Positions 1 to 5,529 of a stretch of DNA of 5,529 nucleotides are shown one piece after another. The notes under the pieces were generated by a model. It was not told the origin of the DNA. It worked only from the letters and a program-made list of their open reading frames with translations, and searched no databases. How positions within the stretch are numbered: the stretch's first letter is position 1; every line of letters starts with the position of its first letter. The position numbers and the translations under genes are program-made. Origin of the DNA: Bacteroidales bacterium (GTDB taxonomy: Bacteria; Bacteroidota; Bacteroidia; Bacteroidales; F082); the NCBI GenBank assembly GCA_016281295.1, contig JAEEII010000004.1, forward strand, positions 1 through 5,529. Direction: 5' to 3'.

Positions 1-212
1 GAACCTGTGCCACTGAATTGGCTCAGATCGAAGGTATATTCTGTCAGTTCTTCTGTAGCAGTTTCATCCTCTCCAACTTGTGTGAAAACATCCTCGTTGA
101 AACCACCAGGAATATAATACTGGAGGTTGTAAGAATCTTGAGCGCCAGTCCATTCCACAGTGGCAGAGTTAGCAGTAACATCGGTAATGTCATCAATAGT
201 AGGAACAGCGCA
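1..212 (-). other. Start of FnIII-8 and of a second swapped cleaved-adhesin insert (residues 1608-1677, cut)
   Basis: C1608 opens a further module with SATVEWTG and YNLQYYIPGG, followed by QVGEDETATEELTEYTFDLS and QFSGTG at the edge. This closely follows FnIII-7 (YNIEYWIPAH, QQGSDVTATAVLTQYTYDLS, DFAG). It is therefore a near repeat of the previous FnIII plus adhesin unit. The rest lies beyond the window. Confidence 0.75.
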
Positions 213-3200
213 GTTGCTGAGGGTGGTGAAGGAAACGGTGTTGGTCCAATCGGTCAACTCAGTCTTGGTGCAGATACCTTGGACATGAACCTCGTATGGA
301 GTATTAGGCGTAAGGTTGTCAAGCACATACGGATTGTCGGTGACCGCCTCGATGAATTCAGGCTCGGAAGCAGGGATATACACTTGTTCCGTAGCAACAT
401 ACACGCCAAAGACTTCAGCAGCATAACTTGGATCTTGACCTCTTGCGACAAATGTAAGGGTACCACCCATCTGAACATTGGGAATGATCAGCCAGTTGTC
501 AGGGTACAAAACGCCGCTGGCGTAACTGGCAGAAGTGAGACAATACGAGCCATTACCCACAGGATTTCCTGAACCATCAGTTTGAGTGATATTCCAAATA
601 CCCCAAACATTACCATCACCATCAGCGTCATAGTTCATCCAGTCAGAAGGAATGACACCATCTTCAAAATCAGCAAACAGCACTGTTTCTCCGTAGGCAT
701 TTGTCACCGTAATATCGTCAACATTCAAGCGGAACATATCACTGATATTATAGTGGCGGATGGCGATTGTAGCCAATCCAGCAAAGTCAGACAAATCGTA
801 GGTATACTGCGTGAGAACAGCGGTGGCTGTCACATCAGATCCTTGCTGTTCAAAAGGAGTTACATCGACATGAGCGGGGATCCAGTATTCGATGTTGTAA
901 GCGGATTGGTAACCCGTCCAGCTCAGCGTAGCCTCAGTGGCATTAGGTTCCACAGTAAGGTGTGAAGGAGTCTCGCAAGCACTTGGAGTAGTAAACATAG
1001 CCATCGCCCAATTGCTGTAACCATCAGCACCGCAGTTGGCACGGATGCGGACGGCATAAGTGGTCTCAGGATCAAGCTCAGTAAGCGTGTACGGAGAAGT
1101 AGTGGCGTCCGGAGCAGAAATCCATTCTAAGTCATCAGGATTGATGCTGGTTTCAAAGTATCCACGGATCATCCAGGTATAGTCGAGATCGTAGGTAGTA
1201 ACATCCTCCCATTCTGTTCCATTAAGGCTAATCCAACGTCCGTTGGGATCACCTGTATTGTTACATCCCATAGCAGGATATGATCCGTATTCCTTGAGAA
1301 CAATCCAAAGATTTTGTGAGGCATCAAAAATAACAGGCTGTGTAAGCGTCACCTCATGGAAAGCATTAAGCTGTTCTGTCTCCACCGTCTCTTCATAAAG
1401 CAATGTTTCAGGAGCATTTTCTCCACCAGAGTAAACATAAATGGTAATAGGTTCTGCACTATTCGCATCAGAGGCTTCATACATAGAAACCTTGGTAAGC
1501 ATGTCTTCATTCAACATATCAGCCGGGAACATGACAGCCCAATATACATCACTGCCTCCGGTACCGATGCTACTGGAATAGGTACCGTTATCATAATACA
1601 GCCAGGAGCCACGGTCTGATTTGTCGCTGGAAGGCACCAATGCATATTCGAATTCGATTTCGTTATTTGAACTCCAATTCACCACAGCAGAAGTAGGCAT
1701 GAGATCCGTGATTGTCAAGTTAGTCGGTTTCGGGCAGGCTTCAAGGGTTGTGAAGCTCACCATGTTGCTCCATGCGCTGACATCTTCCTCATCGCAAGTA
1801 GCGCGGACATAAGCAAAGTAGGTCTGGTCAGCATCCAGATTCTCGTTGATGGTAGCCGGGTTGCTTCTCACATCCATAAAGAAATCAGGTTGATCGGGAT
1901 CGAAGTTGCTATTCGTGGAATAAGCGATTCTCCACATGCTTTCTTCACCTTTGACAGTCCAGCTCAGGGTAGCCTCATGAGTTTGAACATCGTCAACAGT
2001 GAGGTTAACAGGTTTCGGGCAGGTGGGAGGAACGCAGCTGACTTCGTATGTCACAGGAGAAGCCATGGCACCAGAGCCTTCGAAAATCAATTCTCCTTCA
2101 AAATCGTACACTTCGTAGGAAGCTTCATTGTCATAGCTACCAACATGCCAATTAAACTGAATCTCGCGGCCATCACACACAGCAAGATAAACGGTGTTCT
2201 CTTCGTTTTGACCAGAGCCTGTGGTGCCGTCGAGGTTTTCATTAGCAATTTGACCTAAAACAAGGCCAGTTTCAACATCCACCACCTCGATGTAAGCGCC
2301 ATTCCATCCGTCGCCCCATGAGTCAGTAATCACGAAGGTGAGTTGGCACATGTCAGCATCTGAGCAAAGATTTGTGACGAAGGAAACCTTGGAACTCCAT
2401 GAGCTATAACCGTCGCTGCCACAGTTGGCACGGATATAAGCATAATAGGTCGTAGCAGCGGTCAGGCCTTGCAAGGTGTAAGGATTGGTAGTGGCATTGA
2501 CGGGAGTAGCTTGGTCGGGATCAAAATCACTATCGGTGGAATAAACAATCTGCCACTGAGAAGCATCAGATTCCCAAGCGAAGGTAGCGGAATTATCTGT
2601 CGTCCCCGTGCAAGTGAAAGCCGTAGGTATCAAACACAAATCAATAGTGCGGAAATAAGTGCTTTCAGTCCATGCACTGCTACCATCCTGGCCACCACAG
2701 ACTCCCTGGACCTGAACTTCATAAAAAGTAGAAGGAGTTAATCCTGTCAAAGTCTTGGGTGAAGTAACGTTGTTCAGTGTAATCCATTCATTGTCTCTTG
2801 GAGTGTTCTTGCCTATGTTAGTGATGGTAAGGTCAGTTGCATCATTTTCTCCACCATTATAGACATGGAACTCATAGATTTTGCCAGCCTCGAACACATA
2901 GTCGTCATAACGACCGCCAATACTACCGCCTGCAGAAGCGATCCACATACGATCGCCAGGCGTAGGATTCGTGATTGCCCAATCATACGTGCCAGCAGGA
3001 ATTTGAATCGTCACACTGCTATTGTTAACCATGTTGGTGGTGGTCAAGGATCCGTCAGCATTCACAGGAATCTTGTATTCGAATTCAGCATACACTGAAG
3101 CATCGGCATCACCACTTGAGGTCAAAGGACCTGTTTCGGGAATAATCGTGCCATAAGTGTTTGCATCGGCATCGAGCAGCATCTGGTATCCAGAGCCGTC

Positions 3201-5033
3201 TTGCCATACATCGTCCGTTGTAAGGGTTATGAACGCATAGTCAATGCTACTTTCACGATATCTTAAATTATACTGATTCGAGAATCCATTCCAAGTGACC
3301 ACAGCTGAATGAGTATCAGGTACCACACTTTCGATGACAGGTGCCGGGCAGGCCTCTAATGTGGTAAAGGTCACTTCGTTGCTCCAGTCGCTCACGCCGT
3401 CAGCAGCACCACAGTTGGCACGCACTTTCACAGTATATTCCGTTTCAGGAGCGAGACCAGTCAGTGTGAAGGGATTGGTTTGAGCGTTGATCAGGTTGCT
3501 TTCATTACCATTGAGGCAAATCTGCCATGCATTAGCGTTGGACAACCAGCTGAGCTCAGCATTGCGGGGACCCACTTCATTAACCGTAAGCGCCAGAGGT
3601 TTCAAGCAGGTAGGAGCTGCACCCTTGAGGATGCGGATCTGGTTCTTACTGGTCTCCAGAGTACCAGTGTAAGAGGATGGATTAAATGGATCATAGTTAA
3701 CGCCATCGGAATAAATACGGATAGCTTGGTTATCAGCATTATAAGATCTGAAATTCAAGCCATTCTGATAAGAACTTGCAGTTGCGTCAACAATAAGAGC
3801 CATATTACTGAGTCCATCATAAATGAAAGGATTATCAAGCACGAAGATGTTCCAACCCGCAGCAATAGTGACATCGCCACTATAAACCAAATCGGCATTG
3901 GTGACCGTAATCCAGTCAGTGGTGTTATCGAAACTGCTCTTTGTAGTACTCACCATATAGATATCGAAGTGACGCTGATAGTTGGCTAAAGAGGAGCAAT
4001 AGAAGTCAATTCTTTCGATAGCTGCTGCATCTGAACCTAATTCCTCAACAGTGTAAATTTGCTGGGTCAAGGAATTATAATAGTACATGTTAACAGGGAG
4101 ATAAGAGTTGTTCACATCTCCCGTGCCAATAACGGTCAATCCTTCAGGAACATACTCGGAAGTAGTAAAGCCCACAGTCTTCCAGCCGCTAACGGCGTCA
4201 GAGCAAATTGACTGTATTCTTGCCTGATAGGTTGAGTTGTCTTCCAGACCTGTGAGCGTATAGTTTTGGGCGGTGCTGTTTGAAAGCAAAGAAGTCCATT
4301 CAGTTTGACCGGATTTCTTATATTCAAGATTATAATGACCGCTACCTCCGGTCCAGGTCAATGAAGCATCAAAAGTGCCAGCGGTGGCCTCGAAAGTATC
4401 AACCTTTTCACAAGCCACACCTCCAGTAGGAGTGATCTCAATTTCAATGACATTTCTTTTAGGGGTAATAGCATAAGCAGTACCCAGATCGCCGAGATCA
4501 TACGGTGTACCGTCACGACGAGCGTAGATAGACCGATTTGGATCATCGGTTGCGCCGAACACCTTTCCGTTGAGGCCGCCTTTCCAAGAACCAGTGTTGT
4601 TTTGGAAGCAAATCACCAAGTTTCCTGTTCCAGTATACGCAAATGGGGTACTCAGTTCAAAGGTGTAAGCCTCAGCTTCCGTGTTATGGACTGTAACTGA
4701 TCCAGTGTAAACCAAATCACCATCAGTGACAGCTACCCAGTCGGTATTACTATCAAATACCTCCTTGTCGGTTTCCACCATGTAGATGTTGAAAGGCATT
4801 TCATAAAGGTCTGCATTTCCATACAACCACATCGTAATGCTGCTGATGGTTCCAGCTGTTCCAATCTCTTCGGCAGTATAAATCTGCTCTGAGAAAGAAT
4901 ACTCGTAAAGTGAATTCATTGGAAGATAGGTGTCATTAGTGGCAGTCTCCAAATCTCCAATCGTCACTTGAGCTTTTGCCACGCCGAATACGGCGAACAA
5001 GAGCATCATCATTAGTAAGGATTTGTGTTTCAT
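1..5033 (-). CDS. Giant secreted multidomain FnIII/gingipain-type adhesin, C-terminus beyond the window
   Basis: The frame is open for 1677 codons from the ATG at 5033-5031 to the left edge, with no internal stop. The start is followed by a signal peptide and preceded by a Bacteroidota-type promoter, so it is secure despite lacking a Shine-Dalgarno sequence. FnIII-like modules lie at residues 204-291, 474-558, 562-796, 799-887, 1005-1096, 1099-1349, 1353-1604 and 1608 onward. Each complete one has an N-terminal Cys, a W in strand B or C, a TLTGL-type turn, a Cys after strand F (such as RANC or QGVC) and a final W then FTT. Modules 3, 6 and 7 are interrupted by other domains. A DUF2436-like and a cleaved-adhesin-like domain tie it to the adhesin regions of Porphyromonas gingipains and HagA, but no protease domain is seen. 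The inferred role is surface adhesion or binding of host or environmental protein or glycan; the ligand is unknown. A type IX sorting domain is expected in the missing part. It is not a named gene I can identify. Confidence 0.93.
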   Translation of the reverse strand, partial: MKHKSLLMMMLLFAVFGVAKAQVTIGDLETATNDTYLPMNSLYEYSFSEQIYTAEEIGTAGTISSITMWLYGNADLYEMPFNIYMVETDKEVFDSNTDWVAVTDGDLVYTGSVTVHNTEAEAYTFELSTPFAYTGTGNLVICFQNNTGSWKGGLNGKVFGATDDPNRSIYARRDGTPYDLGDLGTAYAITPKRNVIEIEITPTGGVACEKVDTFEATAGTFDASLTWTGGSGHYNLEYKKSGQTEWTSLLSNSTAQNYTLTGLEDNSTYQARIQSICSDAVSGWKTVGFTTSEYVPEGLTVIGTGDVNNSYLPVNMYYYNSLTQQIYTVEELGSDAAAIERIDFYCSSLANYQRHFDIYMVSTTKSSFDNTTDWITVTNADLVYSGDVTIAAGWNIFVLDNPFIYDGLSNMALIVDATASSYQNGLNFRSYNADNQAIRIYSDGVNYDPFNPSSYTGTLETSKNQIRILKGAAPTCLKPLALTVNEVGPRNAELSWLSNANAWQICLNGNESNLINAQTNPFTLTGLAPETEYTVKVRANCGAADGVSDWSNEVTFTTLEACPAPVIESVVPDTHSAVVTWNGFSNQYNLRYRESSIDYAFITLTTDDVWQDGSGYQMLLDADANTYGTIIPETGPLTSSGDADASVYAEFEYKIPVNADGSLTTTNMVNNSSVTIQIPAGTYDWAITNPTPGDRMWIASAGGSIGGRYDDYVFEAGKIYEFHVYNGGENDATDLTITNIGKNTPRDNEWITLNNVTSPKTLTGLTPSTFYEVQVQGVCGGQDGSSAWTESTYFRTIDLCLIPTAFTCTGTTDNSATFAWESDASQWQIVYSTDSDFDPDQATPVNATTNPYTLQGLTAATTYYAYIRANCGSDGYSSWSSKVSFVTNLCSDADMCQLTFVITDSWGDGWNGAYIEVVDVETGLVLGQIANENLDGTTGSGQNEENTVYLAVCDGREIQFNWHVGSYDNEASYEVYDFEGELIFEGSGAMASPVTYEVSCVPPTCPKPVNLTVDDVQTHEATLSWTVKGEESMWRIAYSTNSNFDPDQPDFFMDVRSNPATINENLDADQTYFAYVRATCDEEDVSAWSNMVSFTTLEACPKPTNLTITDLMPTSAVVNWSSNNEIEFEYALVPSSDKSDRGSWLYYDNGTYSSSIGTGGSDVYWAVMFPADMLNEDMLTKVSMYEASDANSAEPITIYVYSGGENAPETLLYEETVETEQLNAFHEVTLTQPVIFDASQNLWIVLKEYGSYPAMGCNNTGDPNGRWISLNGTEWEDVTTYDLDYTWMIRGYFETSINPDDLEWISAPDATTSPYTLTELDPETTYAVRIRANCGADGYSNWAMAMFTTPSACETPSHLTVEPNATEATLSWTGYQSAYNIEYWIPAHVDVTPFEQQGSDVTATAVLTQYTYDLSDFAGLATIAIRHYNISDMFRLNVDDITVTNAYGETVLFADFEDGVIPSDWMNYDADGDGNVWGIWNITQTDGSGNPVGNGSYCLTSASYASGVLYPDNWLIIPNVQMGGTLTFVARGQDPSYAAEVFGVYVATEQVYIPASEPEFIEAVTDNPYVLDNLTPNTPYEVHVQGICTKTELTDWTNTVSFTTLSNCAVPTIDDITDVTANSATVEWTGAQDSYNLQYYIPGGFNEDVFTQVGEDETATEELTEYTFDLSQFSGTG
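387..866 (-). other. Cleaved-adhesin-like domain with swapped halves, inserted in FnIII-7 (residues 1390-1549)
   Basis: The later part (1450-1549) has FADFEDG, the loop D-A-D-G-D-G at 1469-1474, then YPDNWLIIP, GGTLTFVARGQD and YAAEVFGVYVAT. These match the front of the cleaved adhesin domain known from gingipains. The earlier part (1410-1443) has YTYDLSDFAG, IAIRHYN, DMFRLNVDDITV, which normally form the back of that domain. Here the back comes first. The chain then returns to FnIII-7 at FIEAVTDNPYVL. The D-x-D-x-D-G loop suggests calcium binding, as in known adhesin domains. Confidence 0.72.
1149..1610 (-). other. Beta-sandwich-like domain inserted in FnIII-6 (residues 1142-1295)
   Basis: The insert starts GSWLYYDNGTYSSSIGTGG and continues with VYWAVMFPADML, LTKVSMYEAS, ITIYVYSGG, LWIVLKEYG, the block GDPNGRWISLNGTEWEDV and YDLDYTWMIRGYF. 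Such domains occur in other exported Bacteroidales proteins, from memory; I cannot name the family. It lies inside FnIII-6, between EFEYALVPSS (1127-1136) and LEWISAPDATTSPYTL (1302-1317). This is the same structural position as the inserts in FnIII-3 and FnIII-7. Confidence 0.65.
2034..2366 (-). other. D-S-W-G-D-G-W-N-G beta module between FnIII-4 and FnIII-5 (residues 890-1000)
   Basis: After FnIII-4 comes a Cys-bounded module (C890, C896, C952, C1000). Its first strand, QLTFVITDSWGDGWNGAYI, carries the D-S-W-G-D-G-W-N-G signature at 904-912, and it closes with SYEVYDFEGELIFEGSG. This signature recurs in secreted Bacteroidota proteins; the Asp/Gly-rich loop would suit a metal site or a tight turn. 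It stands as a whole domain between two intact FnIII modules, unlike the other inserts. Its function is unknown. Confidence 0.65.
2823..3236 (-). other. DUF2436-like gingipain/HagA adhesin domain (residues 600-737), inserted in FnIII-3
   Basis: The segment has ITLTTDDVW, GYQMLLDADANTYG, ETGPL, FEYKIPVNADG, IPAGTYDWAITNP, DRMWIA and GRYDDYVFEAGK. From memory these match in order and spacing the adhesin region of Kgp and HagA of Porphyromonas gingivalis that is annotated as DUF2436. It interrupts FnIII-3: the first half of that module ends at YNLRYRESS (590-597) and the second half resumes at EWITLNNVT (749-757). In gingipains the domain belongs to a haemagglutinin/adhesin subunit; here no protease is attached within the window. 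Confidence 0.8.
3621..4139 (-). other. Jelly-roll-like module, copy 2 (residues 299-471)
   Basis: This is the second copy of the N-terminal module. Matching landmarks are NSYLPVNMYYYNS, QQIYTVEELG, FDIYMVSTTK, FDNTTDWITVTNADLVYSG, MALIVDAT and IRIYSDGVNYDP, ending in KNQIRIL. The best conserved block is the stretch from IYMV to DLVYSG. The copies are clearly diverged, so the duplication is old. It sits between FnIII-1 and FnIII-2. Confidence 0.72.
4434..4970 (-). other. Jelly-roll-like module, copy 1 (residues 22-200)
   Basis: A beta-rich module of about 180 residues with landmarks TYLPMNSLYEYS, EQIYTAEEIG, FNIYMVETDK, DSNTDWVAVTDGDLVYTG, LVICFQNNTG and a closing SIYARRDGTPYD. It aligns through its first two thirds with residues 299-471, so the two are paralogous copies separated by FnIII-1. 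Modules of this look recur in secreted Bacteroidales proteins, often next to FnIII domains; I cannot give a Pfam name with certainty. The pattern of alternating hydrophobic strands suggests a beta-sandwich. A carbohydrate-binding or adhesive role is possible but is inference only. Confidence 0.7.
4971..5033 (-). other. Sec signal peptide, residues 1-21
   Basis: The protein begins M-K-H-K, followed by a hydrophobic run rich in Leu, Met, Phe and Val (residues 6-18), and ends in A-K-A before Q22. This is a standard signal peptidase I site (small residues at -3 and -1), and a Gln at +1 is common in exported Bacteroidota proteins. There is no Cys at +1, so it is not a lipoprotein. It shows that the protein enters the periplasm, in keeping with its many paired cysteines. 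Confidence 0.9.
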
Positions 5034-5112
5034 GATGATTAGATTTAGTTAATAATTTGTGAATTGTTAAATTGTTGTTGAGTTTCTATACTTTTTTTCC
5101 AATTTGAATCGT

Positions 5113-5143
5113 CAAAAGTAGCATAAAAAACAAATATGACAAA
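5113..5143 (-). promoter_or_regulatory. Bacteroidota-type promoter for the adhesin gene
   Basis: Read on the minus strand, TTTG (5143-5140) is followed by a 19-nt spacer and TACTTTTG (5120-5113). This fits the Bacteroides consensus of a -33 TTTG and a -7 TAnnTTTG recognised by the primary sigma factor of that phylum. Transcription would begin near 5105-5109, giving a leader of about 70-75 nt. The leader is AT-rich (5034-5105) and lacks a Shine-Dalgarno sequence before the ATG, as is usual in this phylum. No operator or riboswitch was seen in the 5034-5230 interval. Confidence 0.65.
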
Positions 5144-5284
5144 GATTAACGAGAAAAAGTTATAAACAGGTCGTTAGAAATTGTTGATAACTTTTTTTAC
5201 CACAAAAAAAATCTCAATTTTCTTTCTATCGAGGTTTGACCCCGGGCCTCACACCCCGACCCCCTCTAGGACCTCACCCCCCAG

Positions 5285-5309
5285 CCCCCTCTCCACCGTG
5301 GAGAGGGGG
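5285..5309. repeat. Palindromic hairpin 1 of the array
   Basis: CCCCCTCTCCAC (5285-5296) is the exact reverse complement of GTGGAGAGGGGG (5298-5309), with C5297 at the centre. In RNA or single-stranded DNA the innermost pairs would open to form a small loop. No T-run follows on either strand, so a plain rho-independent terminator is unlikely. Confidence 0.85.
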
Positions 5310-5379
5310 AGGTTGCTACCCTGGGCTTATTCTACCGAGGTTTAACCCCTAACGGGGTAGCACAGACCTCACCCCCCAG

Positions 5380-5404
5380 CCCCCTCTCCACGGTGGAGAG
5401 GGGG
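5380..5404. repeat. Palindromic hairpin 2 of the array, centre base flipped
   Basis: CCCCCTCTCCAC (5380-5391) pairs exactly with GTGGAGAGGGGG (5393-5404). The centre is G5392, where hairpin 1 has C, so this hairpin is the reverse complement of hairpin 1 while the flanks stay in direct orientation. Confidence 0.85.
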
Positions 5405-5445
5405 AGTGTTCTACCCGGGGGCCCTTTTTTCCCAGGTTTAACCCC

Positions 5446-5529
5446 CTATGGGGGAGCCCAGCTCTCACTCCCCAATTCCTTCTTCTTCACACTCAGGTGC
5501 TGAGACTTTCTCTCTCGCTTCTCTAGCGA
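5446..5529 (-). other. Possible tail of an upstream minus-strand gene
   Basis: From the right edge a minus-strand frame is open for 27 codons (S-L-E-K-R-E-R-K-S-Q ... K-K-K-E-L-G-S-E-S-W-A-P-P) and stops at TAG (5448-5446) inside the repeat array. A second minus-strand frame is also open, with E-A-R-E-K and E-C-E-E-E-G-I-G-E before a TGA. The purine-rich strand and charged residues would suit a gene end just before a REP-like element. Low-complexity sequence alone could also give this, so neither frame can be preferred. Confidence 0.2.

Larger units (their letters stand above)
5232..5474. repeat. GC-rich REP-like array, period about 95 bp, three units
   Basis: AGGTTTRACCCC occurs at 5232-5243, 5338-5349 and 5434-5445. 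A 41-base block beginning ACCTCACCCCCCAG is present at 5271-5311 and 5366-5406 and differs at only one base. CTACCC follows at 5316 and 5411, so the period is 95-96 bp. A degenerate partial copy of the block (CCTCACACCCCGACCCCCTC) lies at 5248-5267, and a decayed one (CTCTCACTCCCC) at 5462-5473. The array contrasts sharply with the AT-rich promoter next to it. It resembles REP or small non-autonomous palindromic elements. It contains no gene I can support. Confidence 0.8.

Noticed and set aside
18..572. Plus-strand open frame of 184 codons
   Set aside because: It is in exact antisense codon register with the adhesin frame, lacks a plausible promoter or recognisable domain, and the minus-strand translation gives clear FnIII and cleaved-adhesin motifs over the same bases.
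3480..3989. Plus-strand open frame of 169 codons
   Set aside because: The opposite strand encodes FnIII-2 and the second jelly-roll-like module without interruption; the plus-strand product has no recognisable motif.
4136..4546. Two short minus-strand frames overlapping the N-terminal part of the gene
   Set aside because: They are out of frame with the adhesin reading frame, which carries FnIII-1 and the first jelly-roll-like module here.
5411..5430. Rho-independent terminator on the plus strand (CCCGGGGGCCC followed by T6)
   Set aside because: The stem is short and ambiguous, there is no plus-strand gene ending before it, and the sequence is better explained as part of the repeat unit.
5230..5474. 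CRISPR array
   Set aside because: The units are about 95 bp with internally decaying, related sequence and large palindromes; there are no uniform short repeats with unique spacers.

Overview
The window looks like Bacteroidota DNA, most likely order Bacteroidales (the Prevotella/Porphyromonas side). Three things point that way. The coding region is one very long Sec-exported multidomain surface protein made of Cys-paired fibronectin type III (FnIII) modules plus gingipain-type adhesin domains. The upstream region carries a Bacteroides-type promoter (TTTG, 19-nt spacer, TACTTTTG). The start codon has no Shine-Dalgarno sequence. No database search was possible, so family names rest on motif recognition from the translated sequence.

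Layout. Positions 5033 down to 1 (minus strand) are one uninterrupted reading frame of 1677 codons that runs off the left edge of the window; the C-terminus is missing. N to C, the protein has a signal peptide (residues 1-21), a jelly-roll-like module (22-200), FnIII-1 (204-291), a second copy of the jelly-roll-like module (299-471), FnIII-2 (474-558), FnIII-3 split by a DUF2436-like gingipain/HagA domain (562-796), FnIII-4 (799-887), a D-S-W-G-D-G-W-N-G module (890-1000), FnIII-5 (1005-1096), FnIII-6 split by another beta-rich domain (1099-1349), FnIII-7 split by a cleaved-adhesin-like domain whose two halves are in swapped order (1353-1604), and the start of FnIII-8, which seems to host the same kind of insert (1608 onward). 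No protease domain is visible, so this looks like an adhesin or scaffold rather than a gingipain. Export by the type IX system is likely, but the diagnostic C-terminal signal lies outside the window.

Positions 5034-5230 are AT-rich and hold the promoter and leader. Positions 5232-5474 are a GC-rich array of roughly 95-bp units with two near-perfect 12-bp-stem hairpins, resembling REP or small palindromic mobile repeats. The last 84 bases may hold the tail of another minus-strand gene ending inside the repeat; that call is weak.

The main points of interest are the consistent insertion of unrelated domains at one site of the FnIII fold, the swapped-order cleaved adhesin, and the palindromic repeat array with a strand-flipped hairpin centre.
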